Assembly (NCBI GenBank): GCA_031308135.1
Contig: JAHLJT010000631.1
Coordinates: 194,051,685-194,115,684 of the forward strand
Length of the DNA: 64,000 bases
DNA from: Acheta domesticus
Lineage: Eukaryota > Arthropoda > Insecta > Orthoptera > Gryllidae
Direction: 5' to 3'
This document shows positions 12,431-22,456 of this stretch, piece by piece (the first letter of the stretch is position 1; each line of letters opens with the position of its first letter). The notes under the pieces are model-generated. The model made no database searches and was not told the origin of the DNA. It saw only the letters and a list, made by a program, of their open reading frames with translations. Made by a program: the position numbers and the translations under genes.

Positions 12431-12529
12431 CAGTGAAAACTATGTACATTGTGTAAATACCTATACAATAAACTTATTTATAGAACTAGTTCAGGTCTGT
12501 GATTACCATAATGTTCCCACAACGTCACA
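12116..12529 (+). mobile_element. Candidate solo LTR (low confidence)
   Basis: A 414-bp unit starts with TGTGACG and ends with CGTCACA, a perfect 7-bp inverted terminus of the TG...CA kind typical of LTRs. Toward its 3' end it has ACAATAAACTTATTTATA, which contains an AATAAA polyadenylation signal in the expected R/U5 position. I see no flanking target-site duplication, no second LTR and no internal retrotransposon genes. The match may therefore be chance. Confidence 0.35.
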
Positions 12530-13235
12530 ATAGCAAAGGAAACCAATATTTAAGACAGGTCATTTCATTAGCACCCTACAGACAATATAAATAGTTTGAT
12601 TATTAATTAAACGTAATTATAAATAGTAATTATCTAGTAAATTAATTTGTAATTTATACAATTAACCCTCAACTTCATAATGAACTGAAAACTGATGCTA
12701 TCCTCACCCTAATTTGTTCACAAAGCTTTATTTTTTCAACTCCTTTTTTGACTTACAACAGAACTGTACTTTCAATATAGGTCAAACATATAATTTTTCT
12801 GGACGCATACTATCAAAATTTTCGAAATATATATTTCATACACCATAAATTCTAAATTTACAATACATTATCCTTATACTATACATCTTATTTATAAACT
12901 TCATTTTTTTCAATAATATAAACTCCATTAAAAATTTACGTGTTAATTATTCCTAAACGAGTTTTCACTAACTATGAAATCGCCAGTTATTAATTTGTAA
13001 TGTCGAAACTTCTGAAACGCAAACATGTCGGACAAGTAAAAAATAAATTTAAAAAAATCCAATTAATGAAATAACTTAAATTTAAAAAATGTAAATTCAT
13101 TATAAACCAACCTATCGAACGATATTTTCTTTTTACAAAAAATAAATCAGTTTTAAAATACACGTTAAAAACAATGGAAGAGACCTACCGGTAGTGCTTT
13201 TAGGAACAAAATGCTTTTCTCTTTAATTGCACTCA
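12530..13235. other. AT-rich intergenic DNA, nothing recognised
   Basis: Very AT-rich, with many TTAAT and AAATTT words. No open frame or repeat was recognised. Confidence 0.6.
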
Positions 13236-13249
13236 CCCCATTAGCTCTC

Positions 13250-13680
13250 GGTCTATTCCATTCTCGAACGCAGCATTTTTCAAAAAAGCTATCGACAGAG
13301 TAGATCGTAAAAGCCGTTCACAGCGCCTTCCTAGAGCTCGTTTGCGCTCCTTCTCCACCTCCTCCTCCTCCGCGCAGCCTGTGGAAGGGCCCGGGCGGTC
13401 CGTTGCGTGATCTGGGCGGGGCGACGCAGCGCACAAATCCGCAAATCCGCGCCCAACGACCGGCCAGGCGGGGAGGACGAGGACGGGGACGAGGACGCGG
13501 ACGCCCGCGCACACGCGAGGCGCCGCTGGTGTGGCGCGCGGCGGTGGCGGCGGCGGCGGCGGATCTATAAATCCATGACGAAATTAAACGGTAATAAAAT
13601 ACCGTAATTAGCCCGCGGCCCGCAGCACCGCTAGCGGCGGCGGTGGCAGCAGTGAGGCGGGTAGTGGGAGTGCGAGAGCG
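13250..13680. other. GC/CpG-rich island with a small hairpin
   Basis: CpG-dense sequence including GGACGAGGACGGGGACGAGG and GGCGGCGGCGGCGG runs. At 13587-13604 ACGGTA and TACCGT form a 6-bp stem, next to GTAATTAGC, a homeodomain-like word. Open frames here encode Arg/Pro-rich low complexity. This is a candidate promoter or regulatory island without an identified transcript. Confidence 0.45.
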
Positions 13681-14115
13681 AGTGTGGTGAAGGTAGAGAT
13701 GGCGACGGTTAGCTGGGAGGGGGAATACGGGTGGAGGATGGCGGCTCGCGGGGATGTCTTTGGAGGGGTGATGGTGGTTTTGTTTATTGCGGTGGTGATT
13801 GTAGTGGTAGTGGAGGCGATGGTACTAGGTGATGGCGCAGTGCTGCTAGCGACGGCGGTGGCCGCAGTGAGGCAGGCGGTGTGAGTGTGAGAGCGAGGGT
13901 GGTGAAGGTGGAGATGGCGATGGATAAGGGGAAGGGAGGATTATAGCTAGTCGATGGCGGGGGTGACGTTGTAGAGAGTGATTGTGGTTTTGTTTCCTGT
14001 GATGATGATTGTAGTGGTAATGGCGGCGATGACTATACACGAGATAGCAGGTGGTGGTGACGCGTCATTGGAGGTGGCGGTGGGGACCGCGGTGACGAAG
14101 GTGTTGGGTTAGAGC
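13680..14115. repeat. GGT/GAT-rich degenerate minisatellite
   Basis: Purine-plus-T-rich blocks such as GTGGTGATTGTAGTGGTA recur at about 13790, 14000 and 14055 with a spacing near 215 bp. Examples are TTTTGTTTATTGCGGTGGTG against TTTTGTTTCCTGTGATGATG. The degenerate unit includes GTGAAGGTGGAGATGGCGA. It encodes nothing convincing. Confidence 0.65.
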
Positions 14116-14725
14116 AAAAAGTCGATAGAGATATAAAGGGCAGTCCATAAATTATATAACGGAAATTTGGAGTATTTTAAAAGCCCCCTCTTCCCTGTAA
14201 CGCCGCGGTAATGTGTGCTTTGACCCCTTAAGTAATTACGTACAGCTTGGGAAAATCCCTCCAACAATTTACAGTAGGTAAAAATAAATTATATAGCAGT
14301 AAACAATCATTATTAATTTTATTTTTATTGAATATTGAAATTTATGATAACTATCATTAGAATTAGTTTTGGACTGCATATAACAAAAAGTTAGGATCAA
14401 AATTTTGAGTGAAGGAAGGACGCGTAGGCAAGAAAATTGCTCTCAAAAAGCTTTACACAAGCCGTTGTGGACATATGAGCATGTTTATTGCGCCAAATTA
14501 ATTATATTCTGGAGTGTAGATCTGGTTTGCATATTTTCTTAGTAACCTAACAGATTAAATCAATATACTATTGATAACAAAAAAAATTTATTTATTGCAA
14601 CAACTTACACAAAAAAGTATTAATTTTTGTGTATTTTAAAATTTAATTTGTTAGTATTTTAATGTTTTAATATAACACTGAATAGAAGGAATTATTTGAG
14701 AAAAAGTTATTTTTTTTAATAATAT
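14115..14725. other. AT-rich intergenic DNA, nothing recognised
   Basis: No coding or repeat signal was recognised apart from AT-rich words. Confidence 0.5.
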
Positions 14726-14819
14726 CAGCATTCTGTAACATTGCCGTTATAGAACGCAGCGTAACATTGCCTAACCTCCACTCCACTCTTTAACATTACG
14801 CCATGTATGGGCGACCCAT

Positions 14820-15240
14820 AAACGGGAGCGATGTGTGAGATGGAGATAGCAGAAATGGCGAATGATGGGGCAGTAGAATTGATGGCGCGGAGAGTGCTAG
14901 AAAACCCGGGGTGACGATCGTGATTGAAGTGGAGGTTGGAATGGTAGCATTGACAGCGGTGATGGAATATAAACAGAGTCAGGCATGAAGATGGTGCCGG
15001 AGGCGGAGATACTAGTGATGGTGCCGACAGTATGTAGCAATGACGGTGCGGACGATGTGGATGGACAGGATGGTGATGGATGTGAGAGTGGAGGTGATGA
15101 CTGTGCATTGGAGGTCAATGGGGGCGTTGAATGGAGTTGCGGAGTCACCAGTGCAAAGTGATGGCAAGTGGTGATGAATCCAGAAGTGTGAGCAGCTGAG
15201 GCTATTGGTTGTGTGATTGGTGATGATTGGATCTACAGTC
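14820..15240. repeat. GATG/GGTG-rich low-complexity tract
   Basis: Continues the character of 13680-14115: GTGATGG, GGATGG and GGAGGTG words dominate. Open frames on the minus strand (14725-15108, 14897-15148) are His/Pro/Ser-rich consequences of the composition. Confidence 0.6.
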
Positions 15241-15510
15241 CAGTTCCGACATACACGTCGGCATGGTGGATTCTTGTCCCTTCAGATATATCTCCCCGCG
15301 ACATGAGACCGCGCAAGTCGGGAGAAGCACTTCGGACCAGACAGCTCTTCCAAAGTGTGTAATGCACGTAAGTGAAGGTGTAAGTGTGTAAAGGAAAAGA
15401 ATAGATAGATAGATAGAGAGATAGATTTATTTAAACTGCAATTGGGCATAACCCGGTGGCAGCTATTACAAAAAACATAAATATACACAGTCTCTCAGTA
15501 ACATAGAACT

Positions 15511-15575
15511 AATACCAATAATAATAATAATAATAATGATAATAATAATAAAAATAATAATAACAACAATAATAT
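15511..15575. repeat. (AAT)n microsatellite
   Basis: AATAATAATAATAATAAT with GAT, AAA and AAC interruptions. It lies in the LINE 3' region. Confidence 0.9.
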
Positions 15576-15678
15576 ACTAATTGTAGTAATAATAAAAATG
15601 GTAAAATAATAAAAGTAATGTTAAAATCATGATAATAATATAAAAACTGACTTCACAAAACATTAAATTACATTAGAG

Positions 15679-15683
<5 letters not shown>

Positions 15684-15723
<40 letters not shown>
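15684..15723. repeat. (CA)n microsatellite
   Basis: Twenty uninterrupted AC dinucleotides inside the LINE 3' untranslated region, followed by degenerate CACTGCACTTCACTGCACTT words that look like decayed extensions of it. Confidence 0.95.
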
Positions 15724-15725
<2 letters not shown>

Positions 15726-15888
15726 CACTAGTATCACACTGCACTTCACTGCACTTTACTTCACTAAGACCTGAAAACATTTCCTTCTTTATTTCTCTGC
15801 TATACACTGCACTACACCTCACTTCACAATAGAACACTTATGCATCGCTATATAACCCACTATTCTCCCTCATTTACTTAATAATACC

Positions 15889-17104
15889 CTAAATTAATTT
15901 CCTAAACTGTTGAACACTTTGAGGAAAGGGTTCAAAGGTTTTTGCAGGCAATCTATTCCATTCCGTAATCGTTCGATTTGTAATACAAAATTTTCCAATA
16001 TCCGTTCTCTGCTGTCTTAAATTTATTTTGTGCCTGTGATCCACTCTACTGATGTTTGTAGGAATACATAGCCGCCGTTTAATTTCTTTCCAAGCTGGAT
16101 GACCACTATAAGCTTTATACAAGGCGCAGAGTCTTGCTACTGATCGCCTGTTTTTGAGTGAATCCCACCCTGCCGTTTTCTTGTCCCTGAAAGTAAATTT
16201 AGCTGCCCAATGCTGAATCCTTTCCAAATGTTTACCTGCATAATCTTGTGCGGATCCCAACAAATTGTTCCATATTCCATTATTGGACGAACAAGAGATA
16301 AATAAGCAAATTCCCTCGCGTTTGCTGTACTCTTTTTTAGGATGCGCATTACAAAGTGAAGAGATCTCCAGGCTTTCCCTACAACAAAATCTACGTGTTT
16401 TTTCCAACTTAATTTACTATCGAAATGAATTCCTAGGTACTTGCACGAGGAAACTCTCGGAATAATGTCATTATTTAAACGGTAATGTATTTCCCTGTAA
16501 TTATGACCCCCGCCAAATGTGATGGATTTACTTTTAGAGCTATTTATGGACATTCCGTTATTTTCCGCCCAGTAATATAACGCATCAAGATTCCGTTGCA
16601 GTATTTCTTCATCTCTTTTCGAATTAATACTACGATATAATATGCAATCGTCTGCAAATAGCCGAACATTTGAGGTTAATTGCGCCGGCAGATCATTGAC
16701 AAAAGCTAGAAATAGAAGGGGTCCAATGACACTCCCCTGCGGTATTCCTGACGTAACGCTTGCCCCGGAAGATAACTCTTGCCCAATTCGGACTTTCTGT
16801 TTTCTATCTCGCAGAAACTCGCTAATCCACGCCACCACCCTGGGATCTATGCCTGAATTCAAGCCGATCGTGAGGAACGACATCAAATGCTTTCGCAAAA
16901 TCTATAACTACTGCGTCTACTCTCCCGCCCGCCTCAATTTCATCTGCTAGATCCTGAAATAGCGTGACTACCTGACTTTCGCATGAATAACCACTCCTGA
17001 ACCCGTGTTGCCCATCGTAGAGCCATTTTTTAATTTCCCATTCTTTCTTATTGTAACTCCCAACTAGATGCTCCATAAGCTTGCAGACCACTGACGTAAG
17101 ACTT
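15889..17104 (-). pseudogene. LINE reverse transcriptase, frameshifted
   Basis: Three overlapping frames together give most of a non-LTR reverse transcriptase. The first (from ~17104) carries GQHGFRSGYSCESQ and VIDFAKAFDVVPHDRL, the finger and first catalytic-Asp motifs. The second (16137-16898) carries SGIPQGSVIGPLLF and the catalytic box LFADDC at about 16647-16658, then the thumb motif KYLGIHFD. The third (15889-16407) carries the C-terminal segment ERIQHWAAKF to NRTITEWNRLPAKTF. Breaks fall near 16880 (shift plus small loss) and 16250 (shift). The endonuclease and ORF1 are missing. Jockey/CR1 affiliation rests on FADD context and C-terminal motifs. Confidence 0.93.
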
Positions 17105-17250
17105 GAATAGGGAAGGAAAGATCGCGCGGTTTGCTGCTGTTTTGTTAGGATCATTCTTGGACATCAGTCTGATGCTTATTGTTCGAAGAAAGCAGAAAAA
17201 CTGCTAATCAGTGCAGACAGAATTCTCCTCTAGTCAACAGCTGAATTCGT
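17105..17250 (-). repeat. SINE-1 fragment fused to LINE 5' end
   Basis: In minus orientation this matches the SINE-1 segment from GAGGAGAATTCT through CCTAACAAA to CGCGCGATCTTTCCTTCC, and stops there. The next base belongs to the LINE reverse transcriptase in the same orientation. Both the tRNA-like head and the 3' half of the SINE are missing. Confidence 0.85.
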
Positions 17251-17259
17251 CGAAGGTAT

Positions 17260-17788
17260 CGGGAGAGATGGCTAAGTGAATCAACTGATGTCGCTGCAGT
17301 CCCTCTGACTGGGAGGGCCTAGGTTCGACTTCCGACTGCGCCAGTTGCTTGTCAGCTAAGTCGAAATCGGTCGCAGCCCGGAGGAAAATTCTAGCGGCCG
17401 GTTGCTGTGATCGGTATTTTCCCGTATTTTTTCCGATCAACACCAGGCGAATGCCAGAGCAGTACCCTAACAAACGGCTACGGACCGCGCGCGATCTTTC
17501 CTTCCTCTCCCTTGTCTTATCTTCACCCATATGTACCACACTACCACACATGCCGGGAAACGGGTCGGGAGCTCAGAGTTTGTTCCAACTAGGGCGATGC
17601 CCCGCTGGTAGGAAATACCTAGTTCAGGGGAAAACACCGCTAGTCGACGAATGGTCGGCGCCAGATCTCGCCATCCAGCGGGGAAAAGATCACCGCCACC
17701 TCCCGAGAAAAAAATTCTGCACTCACTACACTTACGTGACTAATGAACTTAGTAGTTGACGCGCCCGGAATCACGAACCATCAATCAG
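17260..17788 (+). repeat. SINE-1 full-length copy with tRNA-like head
   Basis: A tRNA-derived short interspersed element. Head: GAGATGGCTAAGTG (A-box-like) at ~17265 and AGGTTCGACTTCC (B-box-like) at 17321-17333, about 55 bp apart as in pol III type 2 promoters. Body: GATCAACACCAGGCGAATGC, ACCCTAACAAACGG, CGGACCGCGCGCGATCTTTC, GCCGGGAAACGGGTCGGGAG and CATCCAGCGGGGAAAAGATC. The tail ends CGCGCCCGGAATCACGAACC followed by ATCAATCA. It is non-coding; any open frame across it is accidental. It lies head to head with the SINE-1 fragment at 17105-17250. Confidence 0.9.
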
Positions 17789-17819
17789 TCGTAGAAGGTC
17801 AGCAGCGAGTGTGGAAAAT

Positions 17820-18290
17820 CCACCACCGTCGAAACCCACGCTCCGTCCGATCAACGATGCAGTGGAGACAGCGACGTGGCCGGCTGAGATATTGCAAGGA
17901 GGCGGTGGCGGCGGCGGCGGAGGCATTGGCGTGCGGGGTGCAGGACGGCGACCGAGTGTGGCGGTGGTGGCGGCGGCAGCGGCGGCGGCGGCGGTGGCGG
18001 TGGAGGCGTGCGCGCGCGCCGGGTCGCCCGGCATTCCATTAGCCCTGGAGCGCGGTGGCTTTGGCGTCATGCGCCACCCTCCCCTCCCTTCCCCTCAATC
18101 CTCCCTCCCCCCCGCTCTCGGACGTTCGACCCGCGGGCGGCGCGGCGCGCTGACCCGCATCCAGCGGGGCTGCACGGCCGCTGCTACGCTCCGGCGGCCG
18201 CGTGTTTGTCTTTCTTTTGCTTCCCTTCTTTGCCTCCCTCCGCCTCCTGGGCTGTTTGTTCGCTCATTCCGGATTCATGAAGTAGGCCCT
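17820..18290. other. Strong GC/CpG-rich island
   Basis: Dense CpG and (GGC)n/(GGT)n runs, including GGCGGCAGCGGCGGCGGCGG at ~17968 and GCGTGCGCGCGCGCCGGGTC at ~18006, then a C-rich half. It begins immediately after the SINE-1 tail. Poly-Ala, poly-Gly and poly-Pro open frames occur in several frames on both strands, so none is convincing. A promoter or 5' untranslated exon is possible. Confidence 0.5.
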
Positions 18291-18299
18291 TACTTGTAA

Positions 18300-19390
18300 A
18301 GAGAGAAGATGCGGCCACAGGCGGAAGACTGATTTGGTAGGTTGTGGTCAACGTTTCAGACATGAAGTGGTACAGGTGAGGTAGGTGGTGGTTTTGAAGA
18401 GGGAAAGTCTCATTTAATACTTTATATTTCTATTTTGAGATTTTTTGCCTATTAGAATTTGTGACGTAAAACTTCTCTTTGCCAAATTTTTAGTAGCAAA
18501 TGTTTACGAAGTTGGACAGTTGTATAGGCTACAGTGAATTTTTGTAAATTTCATTAAAGCAGAAATGATGGGTTCAGAAGTGACCTTTTATGAAACTTGA
18601 GAGATTGTTCGTTTGTACGCACTAAAAATGTATCCTTATATTAATTTAATGTAATAGAACTTTTTAATATTCGAGTCATTTTGTAATATAAAATATTATC
18701 TCGTTTTATCCATCCTTTATCTCATGTAGGAATATATGTTGCGTCGACATTTTTGTTTCTATTTTTTTTTGTAGAATCATCGCTTTTATGTTACAAAAAG
18801 ATCTCATTTAATAATTTATTTGATAGTTGAAAAATAAAATACATTTTGCGGTGGTTACATTTATTATATTGTGCTCTTTTTTCCAATTCAATCTTTTCAT
18901 TTGGTATTCATTCCTTAAAAAGGTCGCAATCTCAGAGTTTTTTGGGTTGAGCAAGAGCACAAAACATTAAAGCTCTCTAGACAATACACTATCACGTTTG
19001 CTTTTTTGGGACTTTGTTCTGGGTTCAATATCCAATGGATTCTCGATTTTCTGTGTGGACCCATCGCAAAGGCAACTAGAGAGCCATGTGAATTTAATGA
19101 CAGCAAATAGTTGCTCACAAAAGCGAAACGATAAAGTGATGAAAGCGAAAGTGATGGAGGTCAAAGTGATGGCGAAATATTCATTTAGGAAAACACATCA
19201 CATTCAGTGTAACCTCATAGTACTTTTGGGATAAAAGAGAAAATATTTCTGAAAATAATAATTACTTCTCAAAAATGTCAAGGTTCCGCAAGTATGTAGT
19301 TGCAAGTTATTTTTGTAGCTATTTTAACGGGTAGAATAGTAAGAAATAAATATAGAGAAATATCATACCATTATCCAACTGTAAATTTGT
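18300..19390. other. AT-rich intergenic DNA, nothing recognised
   Basis: No supported gene. A short run of similar words (GAAAGCGAAAGTGATGGAGG then TCAAAGTGATGGCG) at 19140-19175 is a degenerate tandem of about 18 bp. Confidence 0.5.
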
Positions 19391-19429
19391 ACTTTTTTTC
19401 TTTATCATCTTTCTTTTTAAGAAAAGAAA

Positions 19430-19640
19430 ATATTGTAATCGTTGACAGGAAAACGGCAAATTTTGGACAGAAAATTGCTAGACCCTCGTGAAGAATAGGG
19501 CACAAATTTTTCTCCAATATATAGTAAATTACTTTATCATACAGTGTAGCCAGAATCAAGTATTTGTGGGTCATTGATACCGAAATATCAATTGACGGCA
19601 AAACGTCTTTATGTTCATTTGTCTTCCCATCTGTTCCCTG
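19430..19640 (+). repeat. Dispersed repeat R3, copy 1
   Basis: Contains AACGGCAAATTTTGGACAGA, AGTGTAGCCAGAATCAAG, TTGTGGGTCATTGATACCGA and AATATCAATTGACGGCAAAA in that order. The same order appears at 30990-31240, and in reverse complement at 41460-41600 and 55430-55630. Non-coding; family unknown. Confidence 0.75.
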
Positions 19641-20174
19641 ACTGTTATCTATCTACGAACCCGCAATGACTCGAGCTGATTAACATTAGTGACTTCAATA
19701 CGAGTGTTTAAGCAGTTTGACTATCGACGCCGACTTCGAATACAGAATCATGGAACTGAAACGCAAGAGATTGTTGATTTTTAGAAAATTCGAAAGAAGA
19801 CTGGGAACAGATTGGACCTAATCTTCGACTCAAATGATGTCATATTTATATTAGACAAACTATATTGGATTCCTGCAAAAGACGTGCCTACCAGTGAAAA
19901 AATCGTAGACAAAAAATCCTGGTTACATTCGCAGTGCCTCTCTAAAGCTACTTTGTGATCCCCTAGAGGACTGTCAATTCATTTAAAGAACCTATTACAG
20001 ATTAGTAAATGAAATTTTAAAATTAAAAAAACTAAATTGAGTAAAAAATAAATTAAATTATGTAGAATTAGTTATCATAAAGTATTATTATTATGTACAT
20101 TTAATTTTGCCACGTCATGTTTCATGGTATACTACTACTATATTACATTAGGAAGATTTTAAAGAAAGATTAGC

Positions 20175-20580
20175 TAAATAGCTAGATCAAATTCAGTCCC
20201 TGTCTGGAGGAGTATTCTAGAGGGCGATAGCTCTGATCGGACCCTAACAAACGGGCTACGGACCGCGCGTGCTTTTTTTCGTCCCCCCATCCTTTTCCTT
20301 TCCTCCCCCTTGCTTGCAAACACCTTTATTTACATGCACTACACTACCACATATGGCGGGAAACCGGTCGGGAGCTTAGAGCTTATGCCGGCTGCACCGG
20401 TGCCCCGCTGATGGAAGACACCTGCTAGGGGAAAGCCTCGCTAGCCGACAGGTAGAACAGCGCCGGACATCACCATCCAGTGGCAAAGCTCACAGCCGTC
20501 TCCGAAGAAAAACCATGCACTACACTTACGGGACCAATGCGCTTATCAGTTACGCCTCCGGAATCGCTAAGCAATCAATC
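20175..20580 (+). repeat. SINE-1 copy with internal deletion, head missing
   Basis: Runs from TCTGGAGGAGTATTCTAGAG to the tail CTCCGGAATCGCTAAGCAAT then CAATCGG. The stretch between GATCGG and ACCCTAACAAACGGGC is shorter than in other copies by about 40 bp. CGGACCGCGCGTGC, the ACATGCACTACACTACCAC box and GGAAACCGGTCGGGAGCTTA are clear. Confidence 0.87.
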
Positions 20581-20986
20581 GGAGGAGAAAGACTCAGACT
20601 CTTGAAGGAGAAGTACGCGATTTCCTGGAGAAGTAGGGCACCGATTCTCGGACGAGATAAATGTACGACAAAATGCTCAGATGCATTGTATTGACGTATT
20701 GTCAATAAACTGTTCAATGGTGCTAAATGGGGTGAAGGTGAACGGTGTGAGCAGTGAGGCAATGCACTAAAACCGTACACCGATGAGGACCAGGGCGTTT
20801 TGTGGAGGGCGCGAACATGACCGGATGTTGATCGCACCGGGAATAGGGACCACCCAACTCTCACCCAACTCTCGTCTGCAAGCGGATCCTTCAGTGGTAG
20901 GTGGGGCAAATGACCTCCGCACGCAAGGCAGCGGCGCTTTCAGATGCAGCAACCTGACATCAACGAACTAACGCCCTTGTGAAATA

Positions 20987-21707
20987 CAAGGGTTGGATAA
21001 AACGTAATGAGAACGTTTTTTTCTCAGAAATGACTTTATTGATAGAGGTACTTAGATTTACACACCTTCAGTATAATTGCCTCCGTAATTAAATACTTGC
21101 AAAATGTTTGAAAGGCGTCATACACCGTCTGCGCGCCTATTTCTGTTGATGTCCTGTATTGACAGCCTTGTAGCACGAATAATTTCTCCTCTGGTATTGT
21201 ACCGGGTTCCTCGCAATGGTTCTTTCATTTTACTGAAGAGTTCATAATCACTGGAACTCATATCAGGTGAGTAAGGTGGATGATCCAGAATCTCCTATTC
21301 CCAGCTGCTAGGAGTTCTCCACTTGGGGTCGTCCTGTACGGGGGTTATCCTTCATATCATCTCTGCCTAATCTGACCGCTTTAGACCATCCTGTGACAGT
21401 GAAGCGACGGCGACTCTGCACCACCACATGCTTTACGCAATCCCTGAAAACATTCTTGCTTACTACGATATCGTGTCACATCAAATTTTGAGCTACGAAC
21501 GTTGCTCTACCTTAGAATGACGTTAGGGCGTTTACATTATTGATATAAAGCTCAACGATTTACACACTACAGTTTACTGACAGAATACTGTTCCTGCTCT
21601 CTGCACACATTCGCCTAAGAGACCTTTTTATCACGAAAGATGGCAGCAGGCCGACTCACTGGTCCTAAGTTACAGCAATATTCTCATTACTTTTTATTCA
21701 ACCTGTG
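20987..21707 (-). mobile_element. Mariner-like element relic with terminal inverted repeats
   Basis: Termini at 20987-21018 and 21676-21707 are inverted: CAAGGGTTGGATAAAACGTA on the left against CACAGGTTGAATAAAAAGTA read from the right, both continuing ATGAGAA. The left end is preceded by TA, the mariner target dinucleotide; the right flank is CA, possibly mutated. About 720 bp remain of an expected ~1.3 kb. The transposase C-terminus reads on the minus strand. Confidence 0.88.
21058..21290 (-). pseudogene. Mariner-type transposase C-terminus, broken
   Basis: Minus-strand frame starting near 21290 gives LDHPPYSPDMSSSDYELFSK, the signature around the third catalytic Asp of mariner transposases. 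MKEPLRGTRYNT and SIQDINRNRRADGV follow. An in-frame TGA at 21118-21120 interrupts it before RLSNILQVFNYGGNYTEGV and the stop at 21058-21060. Upstream coding sequence (21300-21650) is scrambled, with only scattered matches. DDE transposases of this family cut and paste DNA at TA; this copy cannot encode one. Confidence 0.88.
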
Positions 21708-22159
21708 CATCAGCGTCCATGTGTCTTGCGAATGACTCACGGCTGCGGTGAGAATAAACGTCTTCATATCATTTAGCCTTATGATTTCATTCAAAAGCCA
21801 GGCAAGTTTACCATATATTTTACGATCCAAAACTGAAATAAAACCAGCCCCGATTCAATCTAATCATCCAGTGTGAAATTATGTTTCTGGTTGAGTGATT
21901 ACAAGATACGACGACCTGTCCGGTGTCAAGTAAAGGAAAAACATCTAACAATTTTCAAAACTCTTGCTACGAAGAGGGACACTCGTAGTGACAAGCACAT
22001 TTACTTCGAAAGGAAATAAATAATTAGCAGATTCACAAAAAGAAAACTGAATTCTTTCTACAATACTCCAAAGAATTCTTAATTTCCAAAGAAACGTTAC
22101 AGAGCAAATTACACTTCCTGACCTTTCACATGAACTTTAAATCCTTTCTGATAAATGTT

Positions 22160-22400
22160 CTTATCTCCAGCAGTAGGTCCCACGACTCAGTCAGCCCCGA
22201 AAGTACCCTGGGCTGCGAGCGGACATCACAGCAGGTCCCCTTCTGCCGAGGGGGGGGGGAAAGGAGGTGGCGGCGATGTGGCTGCTGCAAGGGGCGACAG
22301 ACGGCTGCACCGTTCAGTCAGTCACACATTCTGCCCTGGTGGGAAGATTACGTATTTGGGCGCACCCAGCGGGAAAGTCAAATGTTTTTAAAGTGAGGCG
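22160..22400. other. Moderately GC-rich segment beside piggyBac element
   Basis: Contains a poly-G run (GAGGGGGGGGGGAAAGGAGG, 22249-22268) and GGTGGCGGCGATGTGGCTGC. Plus-strand open frames of 78-94 codons occur but show no recognisable domain. Its composition matches the small GC islands elsewhere. Confidence 0.4.
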
Positions 22401-22456
22401 CGTGAAATTCGTATTTGGGCCCCATAATTCACTGCACTACTATGGAACGCAACCCA

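Larger units (their letters stand above)
15400..17105 (-). mobile_element. 5'-truncated CR1/jockey-like LINE
   Basis: A non-LTR retrotransposon relic on the minus strand. Reading leftward it contains a 5'-truncated reverse transcriptase (17105 to ~15889), a 3' untranslated stretch holding a (CA)n and an (AAT)n microsatellite, and a terminus with GGGTTATGCCCAATTGCAGT then TTAAATAAAT and a (TCTA)n tail at 15400-15424. CR1-type LINEs commonly end in a short microsatellite rather than poly(A), which fits. The coding region has at least two frame breaks, so it is inactive. Its 5' end is joined directly to SINE-1 sequence. Confidence 0.9.

Noticed and set aside
15684..15860. Short direct words CACTGCACTTCACTGCACTT resembling a CRISPR-like or telomeric repeat
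   Set aside because: They are decayed extensions of the (CA)n microsatellite within a LINE 3' region, with no spacer structure.
17349..17759. 136-codon plus-strand frame
   Set aside because: It lies wholly in a SINE-1 copy and is not preserved in sister copies.
17811..18299. 162-codon frame with poly-Ala and poly-Gly
   Set aside because: It is driven by (GGC)n in a CpG island, with equally open frames on both strands.
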